From an uncultured Gemmata sp. (lineage in GTDB: Bacteria; Planctomycetota; Planctomycetia; Gemmatales; Gemmataceae), in the NCBI GenBank assembly GCA_937924775.1, contig CALDUT010000004.1, positions 186,001-250,000 on the forward strand: a stretch of 64,000 nt of DNA, in the 5' to 3' direction. The position numbers and the translations under genes are program-made. The notes beneath the pieces were generated by a model. It was not told the DNA's origin and made no database searches. It saw nothing but the letters and a program-made list of their open reading frames with translations. Positions 16,529-25,439 of the stretch are shown here, in pieces. Numbering within the stretch: position 1 is the stretch's first letter; the number at the start of each line of letters is the position of its first letter.

Positions 16529-17385
16529 GCGAAAGCCTCTTGCGTCAGAAAACGCACCACTTCGCAGGCCACATCCACACCACAGGCCGTCGCCAGCGCT
16601 CGCCACCCCGGCACAGCATTCACTTCGATCACGAAGAACTCCCCGTCTGTCCCCGGCAGTAAATCGACGCCGGCGATCGAACAGCCCACAACATCCGCCG
16701 CCCGTAGGGCCAGTTCCGCGTCTTCAGGACGCAATCGCACCGCCTCGGCGGTGCCCCCTTGGGCCACGTTGGTCCGCCAATCCTGAGCCGCGATCCGCCG
16801 CATGGCAGCGACCACACGGCCGCCGATCACGAAAACCCGCAAATCCCAACCCGGATGCGGGACAAATTGTTGCAAGTAGATCACCTGCCCGGTTTGTTCG
16901 AGGACGCGGAAGGTTCTCCAGGCAGTTTCCGCGTCGCTGAGGCGGCACATGCCGCGGCCTTCGGCACCGAATAGCGGCTTGAGGACCACATCCCCGCCCA
17001 GTGCGGCGAAGGCTTTCAGGGCGTCGTCAGAGGTTTGACATACGGCGGTGGGCGGAGTTGCGATGCCAGCCCGGGCCAACCTCGCAGTGGTGAGGTACTT
17101 ATCGACGCAAACTTCTACAGCCCGCGGCGAATTGACGACACGCTGACCGCGGGCGACCGCCTCGTGAAGCAAATCCATGCGAAACACGACCTGTTCGAGC
17201 GACCCAGCGGGCATGGTTCGCACGAGAATCGCATCGAAGTCTGTCAGAATATCGCCGGTGCTGGGCACACCCGCGCTCAGCTGGCGGAAGTCGAACACCG
17301 CAACTTCGTGCCGCAGCGCCCGGGCGGCTCGCCGAAGATCTTGAACGTGCCAACCGGTGCCGCCGGAGAGAATCGCGATCTGCAT
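16525..17385 (-). CDS. RimK-like ATP-grasp ligase of the H4MPT cluster
   Basis: A ~286-residue ATP-grasp enzyme of the RimK/MptN type, which couples an amino acid (commonly glutamate) to a carboxylate using ATP. The fold begins MQIAILSGGTGWHVQDLRRA. The nucleotide-binding lysine lies in DVVLKPLFGAEGRGM, and metal-binding residues in AGVDLLPGTDGEFFVIEVNAVPGW (the conserved ExN). Related proteins add the glutamyl tail to methanopterin-type cofactors, which fits the neighbours. The ATG at 17385 shares its A with the stop of mch (TGATG), showing translational coupling; the open frame continues 63 codons upstream into mch but that part is not family-like. Confidence 0.87.
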   Translation of the reverse strand: MQIAILSGGTGWHVQDLRRAARALRHEVAVFDFRQLSAGVPSTGDILTDFDAILVRTMPAGSLEQVVFRMDLLHEAVARGQRVVNSPRAVEVCVDKYLTTARLARAGIATPPTAVCQTSDDALKAFAALGGDVVLKPLFGAEGRGMCRLSDAETAWRTFRVLEQTGQVIYLQQFVPHPGWDLRVFVIGGRVVAAMRRIAAQDWRTNVAQGGTAEAVRLRPEDAELALRAADVVGCSIAGVDLLPGTDGEFFVIEVNAVPGWRALATACGVDVACEVVRFLTQEAFA

Positions 17386-18329
17386 CAGCCCCGCCCAAAC
17401 GATTTCTGGAGCAACTTCGGTTCCGTGTGGCCAAAACGGTGGCAGCGACCGGTTTTCAGATTGCGAAATTCGATCACCGCGGGGGAGAACAACAAGGGGT
17501 CGATTTGGTAGAAATCGCCGTTGTAACGAGCGAAAACCTCGGCGAACGGGGCCCCATAGTCGTGGGAGGCACACGCGGGTACCTGGGGGCCGATCTGTTC
17601 GAGTCGTTCGTCGTCAGCCCGCACCCACAGGATCACTTGGCCGCCGTAAAGAATCGCATCGTTGGTGCGGCCGATGGCGGTGACGAAATCGGCGGCCACT
17701 GGCGGTAGCGGCGCAACTCCATATGCGCTGACAACTTGCGTCACATCGAACTTCAGTATGTGCAGTTTGTGCAACGCCGTTTCCACCGAGCGGGCGACGA
17801 TTTGAGTGGTCCCGGCAAGGCTCATGGTCGGGGCTACCAGAAGCGTCAGATGTTCCACGACCGGGGGCAGCTTGCCGACAATCGCCGCGATGACCTCTTC
17901 CGTGGGGTGCTTGTGGGTTTCGAGAACACCGACGGCGACCCTCGATTCTTCTTTCCCGGGTATGTGTTGAAACAGCTCTTCCCGTGCGGCAATCGCGCGC
18001 AGGGGGCCAGAACCCATGGCGAAGAACGAACCGACGTTCACCGGCATGCCCGCATACTGCGACGCCAAACAGGCCCGAACGGGCTCATCGGTTGTGACCT
18101 GCACCGCGGGGCCACCCACCTCAGGGATCGGGTCAGGGACATATGCGACTTCGGCAAGGTCCGCCAGACAGACGCGGGCCATCAGCAGCCCGGCTGCCAG
18201 CGACCCGTGGACGGCGCCGCCGCAGTCGATCACCCGTGTTCCGGCCACGCGCGACACCGCGACACGCAGTGTGGCAGCCCGGCGTTCCATGTCATCGGCC
18301 AGGGCGTTCGCTCGTTCGTTCAAGGTCAT
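17385..18329 (-). CDS. mch: Methenyltetrahydromethanopterin cyclohydrolase
   Basis: Converts 5,10-methenyl-H4MPT to N5-formyl-H4MPT in the H4MPT-linked formaldehyde oxidation pathway. The 314-residue protein is collinear with the family. Recognisable segments are GSLAAGLLMARVCLADLAEV, VTTDEPVRACLASQYAGM, VNVGSFFAMGSGPLRA, VGVLETHKHPTEEV and IGRTNDAILYGGQV. The ATG at 18329 overlaps the preceding stop (ATGA). A frame extension to 18371 exists but lies within the previous gene. It is the diagnostic gene of this operon and shows the organism carries the archaeal-type C1 module known from methylotrophs and planctomycetes. The partner genes fae, mtdB and fhc are not in this window. Confidence 0.96.
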   Translation of the reverse strand: MTLNERANALADDMERRAATLRVAVSRVAGTRVIDCGGAVHGSLAAGLLMARVCLADLAEVAYVPDPIPEVGGPAVQVTTDEPVRACLASQYAGMPVNVGSFFAMGSGPLRAIAAREELFQHIPGKEESRVAVGVLETHKHPTEEVIAAIVGKLPPVVEHLTLLVAPTMSLAGTTQIVARSVETALHKLHILKFDVTQVVSAYGVAPLPPVAADFVTAIGRTNDAILYGGQVILWVRADDERLEQIGPQVPACASHDYGAPFAEVFARYNGDFYQIDPLLFSPAVIEFRNLKTGRCHRFGHTEPKLLQKSFGRG

Positions 18330-19465
18330 ACGGCGTTCCTGAAGAGTTGATCGAGTTGAATCGCGTGCCATTGTAACTGTTCGCGGACCTCAGCGGGGGA
18401 ATTTCCGATAGCCAAGACGCTTAACACCGGATGTCCGGCCTCGATCCGGCTACCGGGGTATGGAATGTCCGCGAAGTGGGGGCATTTCCAGGGGTCGAAA
18501 GCACCTGTGAGGTCGGCATCCCACGGTCCATGGGGTGGAAAAACAAGTGTGTGAGGAGCGTAGTAAATGGCTTTTCCCACCACCGGTGCGGGCGCGGAGC
18601 AGTTGTCGCTGAATCGCGGTGACGAATCGGCATCGGGGTGGAAGATCGCCCGCTGATACGCGTGTTCCAAGACTTCGACCGAAGCGGTGTAACGCGGATT
18701 GATTTCCAGCACCAGGAGCCGCCTATCGGTCTGCAGAAGGTCCGTCCCCCATACCCCACGAACGCCAGCGTCGTAAATCTGTTGGCCGAGTCGTTCAACA
18801 ATTGGACGAGGCCCTGCGATCGGTCCGATGTTGCCACAATACGCAAAGGGTTTGGCGTGCAGCCACGGCACACCGATGAGTTGTTCAGTAACGCCGAAGA
18901 GTGTGGCATTGACGAAAACCGCTGAGATGGCGGTTCCATCGCAGTATTCCTGAAAGTAGTGTTGGTGCGAAGCCGGTTCATGCGGTTGGGCGAAGCGGAT
19001 GCCGCGGCCACCACTGGAGCGGAGCGGCTTACGCAGCCATCGCGCCTCGGGCGGACAGGCTTCTGGCAGGGGAACCAGTTGGGGCATGGCTAGGCCGGCA
19101 TCCGCAACCAAAGCTCGCAGAGCGAAAGGATCGCGAACGCGGCGGAGAACCTCGGGGGGCGTTCCCCCGAGTTCATGATGCTGAGCGAGGCCACGCAGGA
19201 CGTGCGGGTCGTTCTCCAGCCCGCCGGTGTACAAAATCTGTGCAGGCGGCAGGGGTTGTACCAGTTGGGGCAGGGCGTCCGGGTAACGCTCCACTGGGCA
19301 GGGCACAGCCTTCGCGATTCGTTTCAGGTCGCGATCGGCGAACAGATCAACGGCCCATGCGGACAAGCCCGCCCGAACTAGAGAATGAACCGCGGCCCGG
19401 GCACTAGCCCCCACCACCCCGCGCCTCCGCGACCAGTCCCCTCCAGTGGATTCCATAGTGGCCAT
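18326..19465 (-). CDS. ATP-grasp domain protein of the H4MPT cluster (Orf17-like)
   Basis: About 379 residues. The N-terminal region (GVVGASARAAVHSLVRAGLSAWAVDLFAD) is the PreATP-grasp Rossmann domain. The central part has WLRKPLRSSGGRGIRF, the glycine-rich ATP loop with its lysine, and the C-terminal part has GVRGVWGTDLL and LVLEINPRYTASVE with the metal-binding ExNPR. In methylotrophs an ATP-grasp protein, Orf17, is a standard companion of mch and needed for the H4MPT pathway; this is its likely counterpart. The start could be ATG 19465, a nearby ATG at 19456, or GTG 19510 directly after the upstream stop; none has a strong ribosome site. It overlaps mch by four bases. Confidence 0.85.
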   Translation of the reverse strand: MATMESTGGDWSRRRGVVGASARAAVHSLVRAGLSAWAVDLFADRDLKRIAKAVPCPVERYPDALPQLVQPLPPAQILYTGGLENDPHVLRGLAQHHELGGTPPEVLRRVRDPFALRALVADAGLAMPQLVPLPEACPPEARWLRKPLRSSGGRGIRFAQPHEPASHQHYFQEYCDGTAISAVFVNATLFGVTEQLIGVPWLHAKPFAYCGNIGPIAGPRPIVERLGQQIYDAGVRGVWGTDLLQTDRRLLVLEINPRYTASVEVLEHAYQRAIFHPDADSSPRFSDNCSAPAPVVGKAIYYAPHTLVFPPHGPWDADLTGAFDPWKCPHFADIPYPGSRIEAGHPVLSVLAIGNSPAEVREQLQWHAIQLDQLFRNAV

Positions 19466-19510
19466 GGATGACTCGGCTGTTCCGCTCGATTGGCAGCCAG
19501 TTGCTCGCAC

Positions 19511-22420
19511 TTACCGTTCCACCGGGGTGGGCAGGCCGAAGAATTTGCGAATCGCTTGCAGTTCGCGGATCATCATGACACGCATGACATCGGCGTAATC
19601 GTCGGTCCAGGCTTCGACACCGCGGAGTTTGCGGACCGGGCGGAAGCCGTAGCCCGTTTCCTTGTGCAAAATCTCTCCCAGACTGACGAATTCCGAACGA
19701 TACTTCCGCATCCATGTGGCGAAGGCCTGAGCGTTCGGATCGGTGGTTCGCCCCTCGAGATAGTTCACTATCGCCTCCTGCGATTTGTTGCTATCAACTT
19801 TATCCAATTGGGCTTTCAACTCCGGGTAAAGGTGTTTGACCAGGTCGATCAGGGGAGTATCTTCGCCAAAGTCGCCCACCAGATCACCGATTCGGGAGCA
19901 GATCCGGTCGCCCAAGGCTTCGCGGGTGCGGGCCAGCAGGACCCAACTGGAAGCCGTTTTGCCAGGAAGCGAGCGATCGGCCGACCAGCCGTACAGTCCG
20001 TCGCCGTCATTCCACACCCGGGCGACCAAGTTGTGATGTTCTGCAATCGCGGCCACCACCGGTTCCAGATGGACGAACTTGTTGGAGATGTGCAGGGCAA
20101 GAATCCCGTCGTCGGTGAGCCGTTCCAAATACAGACCGACGGCTTCGTTGGTCAGCAGGTGTACTGGAATCGAATCGGAACTGAAGGCATCCACCAGCAG
20201 CATGGTGTATTTCCGATCAACGTCTTCCTTGAGTTTGAGTCGGGCATCGCCGACGCGGAAGTCGATGATCGCACCACGATCGCGGGCATCTTGGACGTAG
20301 GTGAATGGCCCCCGTTTGGGAGCTTGCCCCTCTTGGACCGCTTTGGGATTCATCACCATCCACGGTGTTTCGACGATGCGAATGACCGCGGGGTCGATTT
20401 CGTAGTACGTGAGGCGCTGCCCCTTGTTGGCATAGCAGGAGACGCTGCCGGTGCCCAAGCCCACCATGGCAAAGTCGGCGTTGGCGTCGGCACCGCCTTT
20501 GCGTAGGCGCATTTGGGTGAACGCTGCACCCACGGGGCCGGTGCGGTGATAATACGTCAGCGGTTCTTCACGAGGGCGGAAGAGGGCTTGCGTACTCAGA
20601 ACGAGTATGTTTTCCAGCGGGTTGGTCGCGGTGAGGCGTTGCAATTCGTCGGCCCAGTGGGGCACAAACTTCTCGTTGATCTGCGTACCGTGGAGGGTGG
20701 TCCCGTGGACCAGCCGGGTGTAGTGGCCCCGCTGTTCGACCTTCAGAATCCCAAAGAAGCTCCGTTCGCTGTACACCACTTCAACGGCATCGTCGTAAAC
20801 TTCTTCGCGAAAAGTCTTTAAGCCCAAAATGGCCGCGACACACAACCCAAATCGGATCGGCCGATCGACAAAGAAGAAGCAGGCCATCACCGGCACCGCA
20901 TACACGATGATGTTGTGGACCATCTTCACACCGACCGACAATGTTTCGGCCAAATTGGTGACCAATTTCAGGTACCACTGCTGTTCGCTGAACTTCAGCA
21001 GTTGCCAGAACGCGATGCCCATCAGCACGGGAACCGCGCTGTCGAGGACGCTTGGCAGATAGCTCCGGCGAGTGGACGGTTCGTCGTGAGCAGGCGCGTT
21101 TGGAGTGTGCCCATCCCCAGGAGCGGTACTGCTGAGTCCGGGAACCATGAAACACGCGATCACCATCACCAGTTTGTACTCATAGTCTTGAACGAAAATC
21201 ACCGGGGCAATCAACGAATTGAAAATACCCCCCAACACCCCACCAAAAGACATGATGAGGAAGTAAGTGGTCAGATACTTCGGCGGGGGGCGATCCCGCG
21301 CCAATTCATAATGACACATGAGGGCCGCGGCAAAAAAGGTCAGTAGGTGCAGCAGCAACCGCGGCCCGGTGCTGATGGGTACATCGGAAATCAGCACAAA
21401 CACCAAAAGCAGAATCATTACCGGGGCGAGGTTGCCAATCACCAGCCGGAACCAATCCGGAACCCGCCCGAAGGCGATGATAAAAGTGATCAGATAGAGT
21501 GCCAAAGGCCCCACCCACAGCAGCGGGACACTAGCAATGTCGGTGGTCATGTGGAAGGTGACCCCGAGCATAAGGCTACTGGGAACGAACGCCAAGAGGA
21601 TCCATTTGCCGCGGCGAAGCCAGCTCGGGGGCGGCTCCTCGGGCGTGGACGCCGAGTTGTTGGGTGGCGTAACCTCTTTGCTGGCCAGAGTTTTTGTTTT
21701 TCCACCGGATTCGCCACCCAGAGAGCTGCCAGGACGCGCCGATTTGGGCGAAGCGGGGGCCCCGGCTGTGGCGAGGACCGCCCCCGGGGGCACCCCCAAC
21801 GGATTGGCTGCCAGGTAACCGCACACGGTGATCAACCCGAAGAGGGCCACGAAACCTGCAGCCCAAAACCACGTCTGGGCCCCTTGGGTCATGTTCGGTT
21901 CAATAAAAATCGGATAACCCAGTAGCGAAATCAGGCTGCCGAAATTGCTGGCCGCATACAGAAAGTACGGGTCGCGCGCGGAGGGGTGCCCGGTGTAGGT
22001 GAACCATTTCTGCAAGAGTGTGGCGGAGGTGGAGACCACAAAAAACGGTATGCCAATGGCGATCAACAGAATCGCCAACACGCTCACAATGGCGCTTGAG
22101 CCTTCCGTTGGGGCCAAACTTTCCACCACCGCGATTGGCAGATGTCGCGAACTGCAGGCGATGGCCACCAGAAAAACGCCAATCGGCAACGACATTACGC
22201 CGATGTGAATCATCCATTGGTACCGGGTGTTGGGTAGCCGGGTGAGCCGGTCGGCGTACAGATAGCCCAACAGCAAGAGGGCCTGGAAGAACACCATACA
22301 GGCATTCCACACCGCGGGGCTACCGCCCAAAAGGGGCAACACCAGCTTGCCAACCATCGGTTGGACCATGAACAACAGCGAAGCGCTGACAAACAGCGTG
22401 ATGGCAAACAGAACAGGCAC
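19511..22420 (-). CDS. MFS-like membrane protein fused to a spermidine-synthase-like domain
   Basis: A 969-residue fusion. The N-terminal ~600 residues form about a dozen or more membrane helices in two blocks separated by a Pro/Ser-rich loop (about 215-265). The C-terminal ~370 residues are a SpeE-type Rossmann domain with AMVGLGTGSVSCYANKGQ (cofactor loop), YYEIDPAVIRI (acidic residue after strand 2) and LLVDAFSSDSIPVHLLT. Such fusions are common in planctomycetes; none that I know of has a proven polyamine reaction, and this could be a transporter-linked aminopropyl- or methyltransferase. GTG 22420 has CGGAG eight bases upstream. It directly precedes the H4MPT genes with almost no gap, so it probably shares their transcript. 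Confidence 0.85.
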   Translation of the reverse strand: MPVLFAITLFVSASLLFMVQPMVGKLVLPLLGGSPAVWNACMVFFQALLLLGYLYADRLTRLPNTRYQWMIHIGVMSLPIGVFLVAIACSSRHLPIAVVESLAPTEGSSAIVSVLAILLIAIGIPFFVVSTSATLLQKWFTYTGHPSARDPYFLYAASNFGSLISLLGYPIFIEPNMTQGAQTWFWAAGFVALFGLITVCGYLAANPLGVPPGAVLATAGAPASPKSARPGSSLGGESGGKTKTLASKEVTPPNNSASTPEEPPPSWLRRGKWILLAFVPSSLMLGVTFHMTTDIASVPLLWVGPLALYLITFIIAFGRVPDWFRLVIGNLAPVMILLLVFVLISDVPISTGPRLLLHLLTFFAAALMCHYELARDRPPPKYLTTYFLIMSFGGVLGGIFNSLIAPVIFVQDYEYKLVMVIACFMVPGLSSTAPGDGHTPNAPAHDEPSTRRSYLPSVLDSAVPVLMGIAFWQLLKFSEQQWYLKLVTNLAETLSVGVKMVHNIIVYAVPVMACFFFVDRPIRFGLCVAAILGLKTFREEVYDDAVEVVYSERSFFGILKVEQRGHYTRLVHGTTLHGTQINEKFVPHWADELQRLTATNPLENILVLSTQALFRPREEPLTYYHRTGPVGAAFTQMRLRKGGADANADFAMVGLGTGSVSCYANKGQRLTYYEIDPAVIRIVETPWMVMNPKAVQEGQAPKRGPFTYVQDARDRGAIIDFRVGDARLKLKEDVDRKYTMLLVDAFSSDSIPVHLLTNEAVGLYLERLTDDGILALHISNKFVHLEPVVAAIAEHHNLVARVWNDGDGLYGWSADRSLPGKTASSWVLLARTREALGDRICSRIGDLVGDFGEDTPLIDLVKHLYPELKAQLDKVDSNKSQEAIVNYLEGRTTDPNAQAFATWMRKYRSEFVSLGEILHKETGYGFRPVRKLRGVEAWTDDYADVMRVMMIRELQAIRKFFGLPTPVER

Positions 22421-22576
22421 GGGGACAACTCCGGGTGCGGATTCCGCGTGTCAGGGTAGGGCCGCAGGCACGGCCAATTATATCGAAATGTATCGAACCC
22501 CGATGCCAGAGAGTAGTTTCGCATGATGAGAAGCCGCTGACCGACGAGAACCTGTGTAAGCACGAGGGAGCGACCT

Positions 22577-22843
22577 ATGGCCAAGGTGGTATACTACTCT
22601 GGAACCGTGCAAGGAGTAGGTTTTCGGGCGACCGTGGCCCACTTAGCCCGCGGGCGACCCATCCGCGGATGGGTTCGCAACCTGCCCGATGGCCGCGTGG
22701 AGCTGTTGGCTGATGGCCGCGACAGCGACATCAGCGAATTTCTGGCCGCCATTCGCGAACGGATGGCCGACTACATCACCCGGGAAGACATCACGGAACG
22801 CGAATCCGACCCCAACCTCCACGGCTTCCGTATTACTTATTAG
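22577..22843 (+). CDS. acyP: Acylphosphatase
   Basis: An 88-residue enzyme that hydrolyses acyl phosphates such as acetyl phosphate or carbamoyl phosphate. The active-site loop GTVQGVGFRATV holds the catalytic Arg17 and GWVRNLPDGRVE holds Asn35, both intact. The length is typical. GAGGGAG upstream of the ATG supports the start. Its last 11 bases overlap the 3' end of the convergent PP2C gene, so the two transcripts are antisense at their ends. Confidence 0.95.
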   Translation: MAKVVYYSGTVQGVGFRATVAHLARGRPIRGWVRNLPDGRVELLADGRDSDISEFLAAIRERMADYITREDITERESDPNLHGFRITY

Positions 22844-23741
22844 AATTACCAGCGGGCCGCTGCGAGCGCTGCAAGGCGAGTTTTCCTTCCACCGGTGTCG
22901 GATCACCGCTGGTGTAGCGGCGTACGCGGGCTGCTACAACGGTGATGTTATCTTCGCCACCGGCTGCGTTGGCCGCGGTCACGAGCGCATCGACCGCATG
23001 TTGAATGGTCGGCGACTGCCGCAACAACGTGGCGATGGCCTCCTCGGGAAGGTGCCGCGTCAGCCCATCGGTGCAGAGAAGTAGCTCATCACTGGGCACG
23101 AGGGTCGCGTGATAGATGTCGGGGAGGACACCATTGCCCGAGCCGCCGATGTAATTCCACAGCGTATGGGCGAAAACCGATCCTTCGGCTTGTTCGAGCG
23201 TCAGAATCCCTTCGTCGATCGCCTTTTGGGCCACGGTGTGGTCGGTTGTCATGCGGGCTAACCGGCCCCCGCGATGCAGATAACAGCGGCTATCCCCGGC
23301 ATGGACCACATACACCCGTGGCCAGAGAATATACGCCAGGGTCAGAGTGGTTCCCATGCGCGGGAAGTTCGATTGGTTGGCGGCATTTGTAATGGTGGCC
23401 TGACAGGCTTCCACGGCGTGCCGGAGTTCGCTTTCCAATTCCCGTTCACGGCCATCCTGGTAGCGAAAAAACCACGGCATGGTCCGGGCGATGTACCATG
23501 AGAGGGTTTCCACCACGATGCCGCTGGCCAATTCCCCCCCAGCCATTCCACCCATACCGTCGGCCACCACGAGCAAATGCCCCAGCGTTGTCGAACTCAA
23601 TCCGCTGAGGTGCCCGCCGCTCAAACTGGTGTGGGTGATGCGCAGTTGCTTACACAAGTCCGCGATGAGGAAGTGATCTTCGTTGTTTTTGCGCACCCGG
23701 CCAATGTCGGTTCGACCCGCGAATTCCCAGACCACAGTCAT
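22833..23741 (-). CDS. PP2C-family Ser/Thr protein phosphatase
   Basis: A 302-residue PPM/PP2C phosphatase, the second in the window. Motifs: DIGRVRKNNEDHF near residue 12-24, VVADGMGGMAGG near 58-69, MGTTLTLAY, VHAGDSRCYLHRGG, LLCTDGLTRHL and GGEDNITVV. A loop insert after the first metal site (RITHTSLSGGHLSGLSSTTLG) and a short C-terminal tail distinguish it from the gene at 2768. GGGAGG lies upstream of the ATG. It converges on acyP with an 11-base overlap. It is probably a counterpart to Hanks-type kinases, none of which is adjacent. Confidence 0.93.
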   Translation of the reverse strand: MTVVWEFAGRTDIGRVRKNNEDHFLIADLCKQLRITHTSLSGGHLSGLSSTTLGHLLVVADGMGGMAGGELASGIVVETLSWYIARTMPWFFRYQDGRERELESELRHAVEACQATITNAANQSNFPRMGTTLTLAYILWPRVYVVHAGDSRCYLHRGGRLARMTTDHTVAQKAIDEGILTLEQAEGSVFAHTLWNYIGGSGNGVLPDIYHATLVPSDELLLCTDGLTRHLPEEAIATLLRQSPTIQHAVDALVTAANAAGGEDNITVVAARVRRYTSGDPTPVEGKLALQRSQRPAGNSNK

Positions 23742-24048
23742 AGGCTGATCCTCCCTCGGTTCTCAGGGAGCCGTTTTCGCGTTCGCCAGTTCCCTCCCGC
23801 ATCGGACGATGTTCACCGGGGCGTCCGAATCCCCCGTCAGAAGCCGTTGCCGACTGCTTGGGGCCCCCCTGTGTCAGGTGTGATGGAACCGGTTTCAGCG
23901 CATACGTTCTAGGTAGTAGGATAAACCAAAGAAGAAGCGGGCTGTATGGCTGAGTTTTGCTATCCGGTTGGGCAAGAGGAAGTCGCCTACGCGGTTGGGT
24001 TTTTAGGTGTCAACATCAGCACAACAAGCAGACGGTCGCCTCCATGGT
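23742..24048. other. Intergenic stretch, no gene seen
   Basis: About 307 bases between the radical SAM gene's 3' end and the PP2C start, both on the minus strand. It should hold the PP2C promoter and the radical SAM terminator, but I see no distinct hairpin with a T tract and no conserved reading frame. Confidence 0.5.
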
Positions 24049-25161
24049 TCAGTTGCGACGACCGAGTTGGATCAGTTCGCCAGTGTAGTTGGGTTTCTCG
24101 CCCTGCCAGCGGCCCACCTTTCCGCCACCGCCGTTGACGCCGGTGGCTAAGCCACGAGTCAACACATACCAGCAGAAAAAGCAGTGGTTGCTGGTGGCCC
24201 CGGGCAGGGCGGTGGGGTCGCGGGCAAGGATTTCGTCGCGGATGGCCGACAGTCCGCGGCGGAAAATGGTCCCGACGACCGGGTGCCGGCGGGCGAAAGC
24301 GATGATGTCTTCCACACTATCGGTGTAAATGTTGCCGATGGTGAGTTGGTCGAGATCGGACGCGAAGCCACAACACGGCTTGACTTCGCCCTTGGGGTTA
24401 ACGATCAGAGCTTGCCCCGGGCCTTCGCAGTAGTCCTCTTCGAACCAAGTCCCGTCCCACGGGTTGCCTGGAAGGTTTTCGGCCCGTTCCACCGGGGCGA
24501 GGTGATTCCAACAGACTGTCATTGTAAAGTCTTCGCTGACAAGAAGATAGCGCCCTAATAGCTCCGACCACGCGACCACCCCATCCAAGGCTTCGGCCAA
24601 GCGGCGAATCGGTTCGAGTCCCTGATCCACGGCCCGGCTGGCGTAGCTGAGCGAAAGAATCGTATCCCGGGCAAACACTTCTCGGGTTACGCGGCAAAAT
24701 TCAGCCAGTTTGGCAATATCCATGCCGTGGAATTTATCGACACTCAGCCCGATTTTGCCGGTGTAGCCCGCGTCGCGCAGTTCACCCAAGACCTGGCGGG
24801 CGTGGGCCGCGTTGTGATGCCATACTCCGTTGGTCATGAGTTTATCGAAGCGGAAATCGAGTTGGGCTGCGCGTCGCGTCAGAGCGAGGAGAAATTCGGG
24901 GTACAAAAACGGTTCGCCCCCCGTGAAACCGAGCCATTCAATGCCCGCCGCACGGGCTTCTTCGAGAAAGCGTAGCGCGGTGGGAATATCGAGCCGGTCG
25001 GCCCATTCGATGGGCACACAGCAATGCGGGCAGCGCAGGTTGCATTGATAAGTGCCCGCAAACGACAGGTAATTGGGGCGGAAAGTGCGGGTACGGCGTT
25101 TGACCGGCCGCACTTCGGCCCGGGGATTGGCAACACGCCTGTACGGAATTTGGTCAGCCAT
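24049..25161 (-). CDS. Radical SAM protein
   Basis: A 370-residue radical S-adenosylmethionine enzyme. The 4Fe-4S motif is C40-x3-C44-x2-C47 in CNLRCPHC, followed by GFTGGEPFLYPEF (the GGE SAM-binding motif). The C-terminal half has further Cys groups: DYCEGPG, VKPCCGFA and HCFFCWYV. These could hold an auxiliary Fe-S cluster as in SPASM/twitch proteins. The substrate is unknown. No small precursor peptide gene was noticed beside it. The ATG at 25161 has no clear ribosome-binding site. It is divergent from the giant PQQ-protein gene. Confidence 0.88.
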   Translation of the reverse strand: MADQIPYRRVANPRAEVRPVKRRTRTFRPNYLSFAGTYQCNLRCPHCCVPIEWADRLDIPTALRFLEEARAAGIEWLGFTGGEPFLYPEFLLALTRRAAQLDFRFDKLMTNGVWHHNAAHARQVLGELRDAGYTGKIGLSVDKFHGMDIAKLAEFCRVTREVFARDTILSLSYASRAVDQGLEPIRRLAEALDGVVAWSELLGRYLLVSEDFTMTVCWNHLAPVERAENLPGNPWDGTWFEEDYCEGPGQALIVNPKGEVKPCCGFASDLDQLTIGNIYTDSVEDIIAFARRHPVVGTIFRRGLSAIRDEILARDPTALPGATSNHCFFCWYVLTRGLATGVNGGGGKVGRWQGEKPNYTGELIQLGRRN

Positions 25162-25295
25162 AAATCATAAATAAGGTCATCGCTCGCGATCACTGATTCG
25201 TCAGAGAATAGAATAATGTAGAGAGTGCGGCGACACGGTTAGAAGTGTGGTCACCAATCGTCAAATTCTTCAACTGAAAATCCGCCGTGTAACTA

Positions 25296-25318
25296 GTGAT
25301 AGGGGTAACCCTCGTCAC
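25296..25318. other. Short hairpin with GNRA-type loop in the divergent intergenic region
   Basis: GTGA T AGGG GTAA CCCT CG TCAC: two short stems around a GTAA tetraloop. It lies midway in the 278-bp gap between the divergent radical SAM and PQQ-protein genes. It could be part of the 5' leader of the PQQ gene or an operator; function is unknown. Confidence 0.35.
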
Positions 25319-25439
25319 TTCTGGCGGTCGGCGTAGATTTCTCCTTGTCGCGAAACGCTCCGGCTGACACAATCGGTAGAGGAACTGACGCGGGTAGTGG
25401 CACAGACTTCCCACAAGTTTCAGCATAATAGGAACGGCC

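Noticed and set aside
19511-22420. Calling the fusion protein simply spermidine synthase (speE)
   Set aside because: Only the C-terminal third is SpeE-like, the protein is mostly membrane helices, and no other polyamine gene is nearby.
25400-25425. Possible sigma-54 promoter (TGGCAC then TTCC) upstream of the giant propeller gene
   Set aside because: The -24-like GG is present, but the -12 element lacks the required GC, so it is a near miss only.
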